Of a DNA stretch of 64,000 nucleotides, positions 33,524-49,461 are shown one piece after another. The notes beneath the pieces are model-generated. The model ran no database searches. It was given only the letters and a program-made list of their open reading frames with translations, and was not told where the DNA came from. The stretch spans positions 10,038,543 through 10,102,542 of the forward strand of contig OZ025222.1 in assembly GCA_964019055.1 (NCBI GenBank), written 5' to 3'. Position 1 is the first letter of the stretch. Every line of letters begins with the position of its first letter. The translations under genes and the position numbers were made by a program. Origin of the DNA: Anthopleura xanthogrammica (Eukaryota > Cnidaria > Anthozoa > Actiniaria > Actiniidae).

Positions 33524-35470
33524 TGTCTTGGCAAGTTTCCAAAGTTGCTGGAAGCCGTGTTCCTGTCCTGTACTCAGACAGAATCGTATCAATGGTTTAT
33601 TGAAACACCTATTCAAACAAATGACCCATTTATAGCAAACTTCTAGGTATATCATTTCTTGTTTTAGTATTTTTTTCTTTCCCTATCTTTCTTTGATTTT
33701 CTTGTAGTGTCCTATGAATCAAGCTTGGTAATTTTCGATTCCATATTGTATTTATTAAACATTTTTCTTGAATCTGTGATATTCGTGGTACACGCTGGGT
33801 TCACAAACGTTTGATTTCTATTTCATCGTATTTTTTGACGAATTTAGATGTACATGTAATGGTGAAATGCTTGGTATCTAGAACTATATGTTGTAGGATA
33901 ATACAGTAGACAATAGAGGGTGCGGCAAGACAGCATCACGAGACATCAGAGGTCACGTGACCATCGTATGTTACATAGATGAACAGTTTTGATCGACAGC
34001 TGACAAGAAAGAACTTGAATTCAGTTCAAATATTTTAAGTATTTAAATTCTATTGAAAAATTTTTTTTCAAGGTTCCTGGTAGTGGAACACAATAAAATT
34101 TGGTCAACAATACAGTAAATGTATAGAAACTGACCCAAATGCCATGACTTGAAACAATTGTTTGAAGGCAATGGAGTGTAACTCATATATCTACTATTCC
34201 AAATCTCACTTCCGTCTAAGTCCAGCCTGGGTTTATCACTAGACAGACATTTATAAAAAACTTTATTTGTGAATGGTAAACGTTTCATTGCTTTTAATGC
34301 TATCAAACATATTGCTGCTCAGGATAATATAGATTGAGTCCTTTTAACTAGGGAGGCCTTTTGGAGCACCTTACTGTTTAAACAAAAGGCAAAAATTTAA
34401 TTCATTGAAGCGTATCAGATACAGTTGACCTTGGGTTTAAAGTGGCCTTCATTAATCAACTTCTATTCTGTATCCAGCATTATATTTTATCTTAAGTTTT
34501 GTTTTTATGGCCCATTCTTTTATAAGCTTATATATTTTTTTATACTGTACATATACTAGTCCTATTTGTTTAGGTTTAGCACTCTCCAAGTATTAAAATT
34601 AATGTAAATAAGTTAGTGAGTACTGACAAAGGCTGAAGTGGCCTTTGTCAGTACTAACATTTACCGTTTGCAAAAAAAGCTCTTCAAGTTGACCAACAAA
34701 TAGTTCAGAGATGTCTACCATTCTATTCTGATCTACAAGTATATCCACCTGATCTGAACTAGTGATGTAGAAATGAAGTCATTGCAAAACTGAGGTGTCA
34801 TATTTAATTAGATGCGCTGCTTTCTGGCTCGATCAAAAACTTAAAACATAAAATTCACTTATTATTGTGCCACTGTTATCAAGCTATAATAAGCAACAAT
34901 ATTTTTTCCCATTTTGCGACCTAAAGTGAGAGGCCAGGCTGCTAAGGATGACACCTCAGGTTTGCAAATTCTCTCAATTCTGATTGGCTAACATTTTTTC
35001 TCAGATCAGCTGGATATACACATATTATTATTATGTTTTGTTTATAACTATATTTATATTCATACTGTATATTTTCATATCTTCCCTAAATCCCACCCCA
35101 CCCCCAAAGGGAGGTTAGAGGATTTTTATGTAGTTCATTCTTCATCTTTTATCATGCACAAATTATTGGAACATTTGTTTGATTATCTAATTATGATGAA
35201 CAGAAAAAAGACTATATTGTGTCATAAAGCAAGCTATACAATTGAGTAGAGCACATTAACTCTTTATTTCATGAGCTACAAGAAGAACTACAAGATATAT
35301 GATATGTGATGTTGATTATAAAATACACGATAATGATAGACATGTTAATCTATCACGTAACATACATGTAAAGAACATACAGTGAAATATTTTTTTTCTT
35401 TCATCAGGCAGTTCATTATATTCTACTTTTTAGTCTTACTTCAGAAGTTTCTAACTAAAGTCTTTCTAAA
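33524..35470. other. No gene recognised upstream of NLR B
   Basis: AT-rich; presumably holds the NLR B promoter and 5' untranslated region. Notable items are a perfect 15-bp hairpin at 34619-34655 and a diverged inverted pair at about 34785-34975 (AAACTGAGGTGTCAT...ATGACACCTCAGGTTTG), related to 42225-42300. Confidence 0.5.
34619..34655. other. Perfect 15-bp stem, 7-base loop
   Basis: AGTACTGACAAAGGC, loop TGAAGTG, then the exact reverse complement. No known function; too short for a typical microRNA precursor. Confidence 0.6.
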
Positions 35471-38400
35471 ATGGCTCTGTTTTTGCAAGACCACGAAAAG
35501 AAAGCTTTAGTTAGATTGAAACTGAAGGAAGATGAAAGTGAACTGGGCTTTGCTACTAGAATATGCGTACCAGACAAAGAAGATCCTGAGGAAAAAAATG
35601 TACTTCTCATAACAAGTCCCAGTATCTTCCCAAATGATATAGATGAACGTTTGGATGACATTGAGGTCCATCGATGTGTGGCCAGGTCATGGTTGAGTAG
35701 AAAGTTCAAACAAGAGCCGGATCCACCAAAAGTGAAGAATATTGAGAATCATAAAAAATCAGATGTTAGCACAGTTGTGTTTGAAGGAGGTGATAAGAAG
35801 CTTTATCATACTCTGCAATATAAAGTTCTTACTGATGAAGATCTTAAGAAAAAAGAACACAAGGAACTGTGTGCATGTGTGTTTGAAGGTAAAAAGAAAA
35901 TAGAGCTGCTATTTAAAAAACAAGGAGGATCATACAAGCTGATCAGTAATGTAAGCAAGAAAGCCTTTGATGCAAAGAGAGCTGAAGGTGCACCAGTTAT
36001 TATTGCAGAGCTGACACACTACTTTATGGGTATTCCAAGATATGCTCATAAGGTTGTTGGTGTACTATCCATCAATAGCAATGGTGAACTGTATCCTCTG
36101 TTATTCAAAGATGGATTTTTAGGTGAGACTTATCTCTTAAATTAACTTCAATAAGCAATATTTGTACTGTATATATATGAGCGACAGAAGTGTTTGCTTC
36201 TGGATGTGCATGTGTCCTAGTAAGAATTTAGTATGAAGGAATCTTATGATCGACTGATTGCTTTAAGGAACACCCTTTTGTCTTTAGCTTTGATGATTTA
36301 ATTTTTTCAGCCCGATTAACAACCCGATTAACAACACATTTTGTTAAATACCAAGTGTCAAAGTCCATTTTTTCTCTCTTCTCATTGGCCAAGAGACTGC
36401 CACATGTTTCACTGTTTCCCAGCAACCCTTTGCAGCAAGCAACATTACATTTATATTCCCCGGTGAACAACAAAACCAGAAGTGATTTCAATGGAAATGT
36501 AAGATTTTATGAAAAAAAATTATTTAAATCAAATCCTAAAAATCTGTTAATTGTGTTCTTTGACACTTCAGTGGTATATAACGTACAAAACACTTAAAAT
36601 ATTAATACTGGTCATACTGGAACCATACAGGAAACATCGTCGCCTCAGGACAACAAAGCACTCTGTTTCTCTTGGTCACAGTCAATAAATGTTAAATGAG
36701 TGATAAACATAAGTATCGTGATTCTCCTATAAGTTTGATCAGGAGAGAGCCGCCAATATAAACCCATATTGTCAACTCATGATCAGAATTGCCGAGTTAT
36801 ATTGAGGACATTGGAAGTAAACATATTCCGTATTGGCCTTTGTCGCTTCACAACTACGGCCAATACAAAATATATTTTCTCCCAACTAGCCGCCAATATA
36901 AACTTGTATTGGCCCGGGATCAAAATCGCAATAAGTTATAAATATTGATAATGATAATTTATGGATGGCATAAATGATGTTTTCAGAGGATGGAACTGAT
37001 GAGGATACTAGTAATGCAGAAGTAGGAGACAATGCTTCTCGTACAAAGTAAGTGTCTGTCTCTTGATTGATTGTGAGCATGGTTACTGTGATGAATAATT
37101 CAATGACATCCCGATTCTATATTCATAACAATCTTCTCATTGTGATTGTTGTTCAGTAATATAATATTTATAAGTTTAATGTCAATTGTTCTATCTGGTT
37201 TCTTCTATGTTGATATTTCTAACAATAAAAGGTGATCGATGGGTCAAGGACAGGGGTGGATCCAGGATTTTCTTCAGGGAGGGGTGCTGTGTTGGAACAC
37301 ACGAGAAAAACACTGAACCAATTTAAATCAAAAGAACAACTGATATCATTCAAGAAAGAGAAAATTATAACATATTGGATATCTTCAAAGATGCAAGTCG
37401 AATCAGTCTGCAGAGGGGTGCACGTAACCCTTAGAATCCAAGTGAAAATCATTGTTTTGTATTGGTTAGGCACAAAGTGGACCCCGAGGGGTGCGCACCC
37501 CCTGCACCCATTCCTGGATCTGCCCTTGGAGGACCTGAAAACTTGGTTGTGCCTCAATGAGCTTTTATCATGTAATTCCAATGGTTTCCAAAACTCACAG
37601 GACAGAAAAACAATTACATAGGTGGAAAGAACATGTTAAAATCAGTAAAACTGTGAAGTTTGAAGGAATTAATTTCCAAACTCACAAAGATGTGAATTTT
37701 CAAAAATCGAAATTTTGTATGAAAACATTTGTTGGTAGGCAAGAGATGCCTACAAGCAAAAGTTTTCTTACAAAATTCACACTCTTCAAAAATGATATCT
37801 TTACAAGTTTTGAACTTTTTTTTTTTAATTTCAACATTTTTCCTTATTTTAACATGCTCTTTCCAGCTATGGTAATCATTTTTCTGTTTTACTAATTTAA
37901 AAATACATGATAAAAGGTCATTGTTAGGAATACAATGCACAGGGACTGTATGTGGAGGGGGAGAAGCTTGGGGGACCATAGCCCACCCCCACCCACTTTT
38001 CCCTTTTGCATACTAGTCTCTTACATTTTCCGATCTTAGCCTTCCTCCCCCTGCCACTTTAAAGGGTTCTCCGTGGTACTTAATGCAGAAGAAACCAGAT
38101 AGAACAGATGTTAGGAAACCTACAATGAAAGCCTCAAGTTTGATGACATTGTAAATATCAATTTCATCTTATTTTATCATAGTGTTGAGAGAACAAGTGA
38201 TCAACCTGCAGAGAAAGATTTCTCATCAAGAGCACTAGGTAAAGGCCAACTCTTGTGTTTGTTCATTCTTCTTTCACTTCGAGCTCAATCACCATTTTTG
38301 ATTGATTGACACAATATTTTGTTGTTGGTTCAATATTGGGAAATTTACAAAAATATATACTAAACCATTTAGAAAATGAATGGATCGGAGATCATATTCT

Positions 38401-41400
38401 AGTAAGAGTCAAATAGTCAATAACAAATAATTAAGTGACTGTTCATTATTCATCTGAGAGGGGGTATCGGTTAAAAAATAGAAAAATTTGCATATTTTCA
38501 ACTCCCACCCCCCCCCCTCCCCCCTCCCCCCTCCCCCATGGCCAAATGATATTCCCTATTTTTTTTGGAACCCCCTGTTTATTTCCAACATTTTGAAGGC
38601 TCTCTTTTATATAACTCGTCAGTTATTTCAAGACCCCCTTTTCAGGGCACAAATTCTAAGGCCCGACAAGAAAAAAGTTTTTACAATAAGAAAAAAGTTG
38701 TAGCAAGTTGTACGGTTGATTTACATGACACAATTTGTTTTGTAAGCATGGCGTAAGCACGCGACAGTTGTAAGAAACAGTTGTACCATGTAAATTGGCC
38801 CTAACAGTGATACATGTAGCCTCCTACGCAGATGCTCTTAGGGTCGTCACGCAATACTTCTCTCCCCACGTTAGTGGGGAGAGAAACATTGCGTTACGAC
38901 GTGATGACCCTAAGAACATCTGCAAAGGAGGCAATGATACATGTGGATCTATAGAAAAAGTAAGGTTTGTGATTAAGAAATCTTGCCTGGCTATAAGTGA
39001 GGGAATGTCTACAATGTAAATATTTTGCAATATAAAAATAATGCTTTTTCAATGAATGAATGAATGAATGAATGAATACAGAAATGAATGAATGCATAAA
39101 TGAATAAATGAGTGAATGCATGATTGGATAAATGGATAAATGAATGGATGAATAAATAAATACATTAATACACCAAACAGCAAACAAAAACCATCCAACA
39201 AATAAACAAAAATAGAAACAAAAAACCCAACAACAACTAAGCAATGATAGATGAATAGCTAAATAATTGAATAGATAGATCAATAGATGGATAGATAAAT
39301 GTGAAATACAAAACCCATAGTTTTTAACAGTCCAATGAGAAAATCCTCACATATTTAATCCTTACCTTGTCTTCCTGTCTTTTGGGTGTTAAATTGTCGT
39401 GTTTTTATTTTCAGAATATACAGAAAAACTGAAGTCATCCATTAAAAAACAAACCGATTTTCTGTTGGCGGAGGAAGAAGACAAGAAAATTAGAACCGAT
39501 GACATCTTCACAAATGTGACTATCCAACGTGGCAAGAAACAATTCAAGAAACCCGGGCCTAAAGAGACGAGATATGGCAGGAGGCAAATGGATGAAGTTC
39601 CAGAAAGTAGAACAGCACTGAAAACATGTTCAGAGATGTTTGTTTGCCCAGAAAATGATCAAAAACCCACAGCTTCTGGCAAGACCAATCCTAAATCTAT
39701 CTTGTTGATTGGAAAAGGAGGGATCGGAAAGTCTCTGTTTTGTCGGAAGCTGGTGCGGGATTGGTCAGACAACAAATTGTTTGAGAAAAGTGAAGAAAAA
39801 GCCAAAGTACCTGATTTTCAGTTTGTATTCCTGTTGACATTCCGTCAATTTCTTCTTCCGGAAGAAGAAAAAGTTGATTTGCGTGATATCTTAAATAAGT
39901 CCTCCCTCTTAGACGAGCATTCAGCTGTGGATGAGCCATTACTGCAGTATATCATTGAAAATCCTGAGAAGCTAGTCATAATTCTTGACGGCTATGATGA
40001 GTATAAACATCGAGAGAAAATCACAGGGGACTTTGAAACAAGATACCCAAACAACCCTCATGAGAAAATCCCTGTTCCTGCTCTGTTAGCCAAAATCATG
40101 AAAGGCAAGATGTTAAAAGAATCAGTGGTTGTTGTAACTTCAAGGCCTGGCGAAGCAGAGGAATTAAAAAAAATTATCTTTGATGTGAGATGTGACATTC
40201 AAGGATTTTCTTCGCCTCAAGTTGTGGATTACATTAAAAAATATTTTAAAGAGAACGAAAGCATGAAGAAAAAAGTAATTGATCAAGTGAAAGCCAATGA
40301 AATTCTTTTAAGTTTTGGCCACATCCCCGTGATGTGTTATTTAATGTGCTATTGTATTAAATGGTACATGACTGAATCAAAAACCACAGATAAACTACCC
40401 GTCACAAGAACAGAACTTTATCATCAAGTCATTAAACTATTTATCAAGAAACATTCCTCTTCTAAATACGAAGAAATGGAAGAAACTAAAGTACAAGAAA
40501 TATTACATAAACTATGTAAGCTAGCAGCGAATTTAACAAAGAAGGGACAATATATTTTCAACGAAAGCGATATGAGGAAACTCAATTTTAAAGAAGAAGA
40601 AATTACAAACCTGAAAGCGAGTGGATTACTTGACTGTTGTCCTGGCGTTAAAAAATGTCCATCCGAGAAACCACCACTTGAATATACCTTCACACACCTA
40701 ACGATACACGAGTATCTTTGTGCTTTTTTGTTTGTAGAGAAAAAAGAAATACCGAAGGAAGAAACAAGCGCAGTGACGCTTGAGTTTGTAGCGGGGATTT
40801 TGTCAACAAAAAACGATGAAAAACTGATGGAAAAATTGATAGAAAATATCAAACCAGAGAATGTATATGATGATAGGAATAAACTGCTAACTTTATCCTG
40901 TCTGTACGAGTACAAAGACGATGGATTTTCTACCAGAATAATAAATAACCTTAAACACAGATACTGTGATGAGGATGGGTGGATTGAATTTAGTAGAATA
41001 ACTGATATCGATTGTTTGTACATAAGTTATTTATTAGATATAGTGAATTTAATCAACGCAGAACAAACTAAACAACATCTAACATCTACACAGTTATTTA
41101 TTGTTAAGACATTGCACATTAGTTACTCATCTTTATCAGCATCAGGGATCAGAATGTTGTGTAATTCTCTTGTTAGTATTTCTACTGTTACTGTACTGTG
41201 GCTGGAGGGTTGTGAATTAGACGATGAATGTGTTGTAATAATATCTAACATCATGTCTCGTACTAATATAACTGACCTACACCTAATGTATAATAATATA
41301 ACAAATGTTGGACTTCAGTGTTTGTATTCAGTGTTAAAAACTGGTGATTGTCGTGTAAAAGTGTTATACTTAGGGGGTAATGATAAAATAACTGTTGAAT

Positions 41401-41450
41401 GTGAACAATGGGCAAGACAACAGATCCCTGATGTTAAGTTGCATATTTAG
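35471..41450 (+). CDS. NACHT-LRR (NLR-type) receptor, copy B, complete with novel N-terminal domain
   Basis: Four exons (35471-36122, 36987-37047, 38183-38238, 39415-41450) join in phase (1, 2, 1) to give 934 residues. Residues 1-217 form a domain I cannot name with certainty. Segments LGFATRICVP...NVLLITSPSIFPN and a late VVGVLSINSNGELYP recall the beta-strand order of trypsin-like folds, but without catalytic His or GxSG, so at most an inactive relative. Residues 218-256 are an acidic Ser-rich linker. NACHT: Walker A GKGGIGKS at 356-363 (39711-39734), Walker B LVIILDGYDEY at 443-453, then [16 protein letters not shown] and [12 protein letters not shown]. The last ~100 residues are leucine-rich repeats. 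It is nearly identical to copy A through the NACHT but diverges at LRR strands. The likely role is cytosolic ligand sensing by analogy with the family; the ligand is unknown. The ATG is preceded by a possible 5'UTR acceptor (TTTCATCAG near 35407). Confidence 0.92.
37251..37528. mobile_element. hAT-like MITE, copy 2 (NLR B intron)
   Basis: Termini CAGGGGTGGATCCAGGATTT and CCTGGATCTGCCCTTG are inverted repeats. It is absent from the homologous intron of NLR A, so it inserted after the duplication or was lost there. Confidence 0.8.
38819..38932. repeat. Inverted repeat with ~50-bp arms
   Basis: GCCTCCTACGCAGATGCTCT mirrors AAGAACATCTGCAAAGGAGGC around CACGTTAGTGGGGAGAG, in the NLR B intron. It is a foldback element absent from copy A. 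Confidence 0.88.
39050..39170. repeat. AATG/GGAT simple repeat in NLR B intron
   Basis: AATGAATGAATGAATG followed by imperfect units. It is the counterpart of the much longer array at 17464-17960. Confidence 0.93.
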
Positions 41451-41554
41451 ATGAATCTAACTTAAGCTTATTTATGTAAAAAAAAGACAATGAACCAATA
41501 ATAAACAAGTAGACAATAATCTGTTTTTGTAAATAATAACATATTTTATTGAAT

Positions 41555-41560
41555 AATAAA
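41555..41560 (+). promoter_or_regulatory. Polyadenylation signal AATAAA (NLR B)
   Basis: Conserved position relative to 20385, 105 bases after the stop. Confidence 0.6.
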
Positions 41561-42016
41561 GAAATTCTTGTAGTTTTATCTTTGTAGTTGATTGAAATGA
41601 TTCTTGTTTTACTCAACAAATATCCAAACAAATCCATTGAAAATCAAAAATATTTCTTGACAAATGTCCAGTAGTTTGATATCAATACGAGTACAAGTTT
41701 GTTTTCATCAATACTTTTATTCAACCAAGTTAAAAGAGACTTTTTTCAGCAAATAAAGTCATTCTTCTTCATATTATATTCTTCATATTATGAACAAGTG
41801 AGTTGGACTTGAAACACGAACAACAACAAAAATACTTTTTTTTTCTTTTTCAAATCAAATTATTTGCCATCCAAATGAAAGAAACCATCGATATTTATTC
41901 TTATTTTAGAGCATTTGATTGATAAATTAGTATTTTGAGTTGGTTTTGTTTTGTTTTGAAGTCAACAAAAACTTGTGGTGAAAAATTGCAGCAAATGATG
42001 GTTTGTTTTGTACAGT

Positions 42017-43642
42017 CATGATTTACTTTCTATTATTTTCGTGAGACATGGGGAGGGGGGAGGGGGGAGCTGAGTGCTGATTTGGGGAGTGTCGAGGATT
42101 TTTTAGCCGATTTTGAGGAAGGGTCATAAGTTTTTTCTAAAAGCCACTGACTTGATTCACCAAAGACTTTTATTTCAATTTGAATTTCAATCGGATGTCA
42201 AAATCCACTTTCTAGTTGTCATAACTTCCAGCTGATCAGAGAAAACATATTAGCCAATCAGAATCGAGAAAATTTGCTAAACTGAGGTGTCATCCGACTC
42301 AGGAAATGGTTATTTCTTTATTTTATTTTCCCACTCAATGATGAATATCATAGTAAATGTATGTAAAATCTCAAAAACGTCTCCTGAAAAAATCTAGATT
42401 TATCTCAGATATAAACTTTTATAAGTCAACTTTCGCAGACTTTAATGCAATAAATATGTTGCAAAAGGATGTCCCTCAGAAACCCCCCTATGTGCTTTCG
42501 TCTTCGGCGGTAGTTTCCCCCTAATCACTTGAGATCACAATTACTCTCTCCACGGCCCCTCTACAAGATATGGAAAGACATCCAAAACTTGGAGTGGGAA
42601 ATATCAACATTTCCTATTTCCATTTCAAATATTTTAGCCTGAAAGTACATCCGCATTTGTAATCTTAATCATGATTGTATAGGTGCAATATGTAATATGA
42701 TAGTAAAATATATTTAAATGATAAGAAAAGTATTGAAATGAAAGGTTTGGTGATTGATAATAATGTATTTAACATAAATTATTCAACGCGGAGGGTCACA
42801 AATTATTGACCGCTGTTTTGGGGAGAGTCGAACTTTTTTTCAATCATGTCTTAGTTAAAGTGAATTTTTTTTAAGATGCGTCCTAGACTTCGTGAGTAAC
42901 CTGCTTAGGCAGGTGTTCCTTCCAGTTGTGGCTTCCCTTCCTACGCACGACACAGGGAACCCACAAGAAACGGCGCCTGGCTGCCAACACAGGGAACCCA
43001 CAAGGAACGCCTGGCTATGCAGGTTACTTCCTGTGTGGAAATCGACTCTGAAGGAAGTTATAAGACAGCTTTCTTCGTACGTCATATGTTTGTTTCAGGG
43101 ACAAATATGACAGTTGTTCAGCTCCTTATCCAAACAAGAACCTTTTAGCCATTATTTACTAAAAAATTCATGGACATTAACGCAAACTAGACTCGGGGAA
43201 AACAATACTATCTCTTCGGTAGTTCTCTAGATGTTTGATATCTCTAATCCACTCTAATCTAGAGCACTTACCAGATCGAATAAAATAGCAGTTGTAGTAC
43301 TGACTACCCGTAGCTAATAGAGAGAAATATGAAGTTTTAATGTCGGGTGGGATAAAAAATAATTCTAAATTTTTTACTGATTAAATATTTCATATCAAAC
43401 TAAGTTTTATTCTTAATCGTTTACATATATTGTATTTCTCACTTCTACTTGTTCATTTGTTTTTCTTTGTCACGAGAAATATTGTATTTGTGTTTGGCCT
43501 GTTGACTTCCTTTCTGCTTTTTTACATCAGTTTCATGATGACAGAACCATTCAATTGATACAAATAGATTTTCCTTGCATTCACTTCCTTTCACTTTCAA
43601 TTTCTCTTAAATTTCCATTACCAACTTGACGATAATATTCCA
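42017..43642. other. Intergenic; no gene recognised
   Basis: Contains a G-rich tract (about 42049-42070), a fragment related to the 34.8-35.0 kb repeat (42225-42300), and a small inverted element around 42893-43030 (GTAACCTGC...GCAGGTTAC) holding a 19-bp direct repeat ACACAGGGAACCCACAAG. Confidence 0.5.
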
Positions 43643-44212
43643 GTCCCATCTGTGAGTTAGCCATACCCTGACTTAGATCAGCCCAGAGGTTGTTTCAGGG
43701 TTCAATCTGTGAGTTAGCCATGCCCTGACTTAGATCAGCCCAGAGGTTGTTTCAGGGTTCTAGCTATCTGTGAGTTAGCCATACCCTGACTTAAAGATCA
43801 GCCCAGAGGTTGTTTCAGGGTTCTATCTGTGAGTTAGCCATGCCATGACTTAGATCAGCCCAGAGGTTGTTTCAGGGTTCTATCTGTGAGTTAGCCATGC
43901 CCTGTCTTGGATCAGCCCAGAGGTTGTTTCAGGGTTTTATCTGTGAGTTAACCATGCCCTGACTTAGATCAGCCCAGAGGTTGTTTCAGGGTTCTAGCTA
44001 TCTGTGAGTTAGCCATACCCTGACTTAAAGATCAGCCCAGAGGTTGTTTCAGGGTTCTATCTGTGAGTTAGCCATGCCATGACTTAGATCAGCCCAGAGG
44101 TTGTTTCAGGGTTCTATCTGTGAGTTAGCCATGCCCTGTCTTGGATCAGCCCAGAGGTTGTTTCAGGGTTTTATCTGTGAGTTAACCATGCCCTGACTTA
44201 GATCAGCCCATG
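43643..44212. repeat. 57-bp satellite, inverted, about 10 copies with higher-order repeat
   Basis: Reverse complement of the 57-bp satellite of the SET-fragment introns. Four successive variants (TAGCTA insertion with CTTAAAG; GCCATGAC; CCCTGTCTTGG; GAGTTAACC) repeat as a block of 234 bp, present twice. It lies about 300 bases upstream of the lectin gene and is not next to any SET exon. Confidence 0.93.
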
Positions 44213-44513
44213 TTGAATCCCACAGACAAAGCTGCTCAGTTATTAGAATCAAACATTTTATTTTTGCTTACAGCTTTTTACCCTGACAATCGCCATCAAA
44301 GCAAATTTTGATCATGAGTTCTTCTGATGGACTAGTGACCAATAGCAGAACCTCTTGTTCTCCAATCTGTTGGTATAGTGTTGACGACTACACGAGAGAA
44401 AACGGAACACCACTTGACAGCTGTCATGCATAGCAGGTGAAAATTCTCCTTGAGAGGAACAAGTTAAAAACCTAGGCAAAAGAACAGAGATTATTTAACC
44501 ATCCAAGAAGAGA

Positions 44514-47973
<3,460 letters not shown>

Positions 47974-49416
47974 CTCATAGTCAGAATACTGAATCCATGG
48001 TTCCGACTCAGCCAATCACCGTTGCAGCAGTTTTAATTTACCAGTGGAATTAAAATCTTGTCCCACAAACAACTACACAGTATCTTTTTTTTAAAAAGAG
48101 TAGTACAAGGATTACGAGGCAATTTTATTTTATTTTTACAGTACATTAAACCGATCCACCATCAGAGTTTTCATTAATGTCTGAGATATTCTAGCTAACT
48201 TATTGAGCTTGTGGGACATAGCAACGGTAACTAAGGGGAGTCGGAACCATAAATTATGCCACTAGGACCATGTTGTTTAGCCTCTAGAGCCTTGTAATAT
48301 ATGCCGAGATATCTAGTCATTCATCAAGGGCGTATCCAGGGGGAGGGTAAGGGGGCCCAGACCCCCTGTCATACCTAAGGTTCCATTGTTTGTGTTATCC
48401 TAAAATTTAGTTTTGCCACAGGTTTGAAGTAAATTTTGTATGAAGTATACATTTGGACCCCCTCTCAACGTTTGGACCCCCCTCTCAACGTTTGGACCCC
48501 CTCTCAACTTTTGGACCCCCCTCTCAACTTTTGGACCCCCCTCTCAACGTTTGGACCCCCCTCTCAACGTTTGGACCCCCCTCTCAACGTTTGGACCCCC
48601 CTCTCAACAAATTCCTGGGTCCGCTCTTGTCCATTTATAACTTTATTTCCAAGTTGAACACAGAACTGAATCCTGTCCCCATATTAACTTTACTTCATCC
48701 CGTAAGAATGACATGCGGGCTGGCTGATTGCTGGGGCATTCGTTGGGTAGGGGATGGTGGAAACATCGTGCAAGCGAACGCCCTACTACCCCCAAAATAG
48801 TGTATTGTTCGTTTTTTTATTATTTAATTTGATATGAACCATCAACATTCTTGAAAAACGTAATATCGTCTACATAAAAGAAGCTGAAGTCGACACAGAA
48901 GCCCTTTGCGATTAGAATGGTTCTCTCTATAGATTACCTTGATGGGATTCCTGTGGATTTAAAGTTCAAGATGATAAACACTCTCGACCCAGGAGCCCTG
49001 CCATTCTTATACCCCATTCCCTCCGATAAATAATGAACGGTCCCTAAGGCAAACTGAGTTTCAATAAAACCTATTGATCTGTAATGTTATATCATTTATT
49101 TAACATGAAAGTAAAAATAAAATTTAAAAAATAAAGCTTTCTGAATGTTTTATTTTGTTGGTGACTTCGTTGGGTCATGGGCTCCCTGTGGCAACACAAA
49201 CCGTGGGTAAAAGTTTGGGTTAAATATCCTTTCTTTTTATTGTATCTTTTATTGATAAAGTAAAATGCCTCTAAGAAAATTCATTTTTTGTGTGAATTGA
49301 CTTCTTGAAGTTAAAAAGAGTGTCTTAAAATTAAATGTTTGTTCAAATAAAGTCGAAAATCTCGAGCGCCAAGGGCCTGGGGAAAAGTCCCATAACCCTT
49401 CGCGGGGGTGCTATGG
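47974..49416. other. Lectin 3' flank; no further gene
   Basis: Holds a MITE (48325-48629) and a sequence around 49000-49045 (CCCATTCCCTCCGATAAATA, then TGAACGGTCCCTAA) that has relatives near 16975, 25575 and 56640, an undescribed dispersed repeat end. Confidence 0.5.
48325..48629. mobile_element. hAT-like MITE, copy 3, with internal 21-bp tandem repeat
   Basis: Termini CAAGGGCGTATCCAGG and CCTGGGTCCGCTCTTG. Flanks TCATTCAT and TCCATTTA could be a decayed 8-bp target duplication. Inside, CCCCCTCTCAACGTTTGGA-type units of 20-21 bp repeat about eight times (48455-48605). Confidence 0.8.
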
Positions 49417-49430
49417 TTCCTCTTCGCTTT
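49417..49430 (+). promoter_or_regulatory. 5' TOP-like polypyrimidine tract of RPL39
   Basis: TTCCTCTTCGCTTT lies 32-45 bases before the initiator ATG, where ribosomal protein genes start transcription in a pyrimidine tract. Confidence 0.55.
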
Positions 49431-49461
49431 ACTTGAGAAGCAACAAGCAAAATTATCAAAG

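Larger units (their letters stand above)
37015..42016. repeat. Duplicated block 2, copy B
   Basis: Second copy of 16120-20828. It carries a MITE (37251-37528) absent from copy A's intron and lacks most of copy A's GGAT minisatellite. Confidence 0.88.

Noticed and set aside
44314..44433. 39-codon open frame with ICWYSVDDYTRENGTPLDSC
   Set aside because: Short, preceded by a stop, no matching splice phase with the lectin gene and no family recognised.
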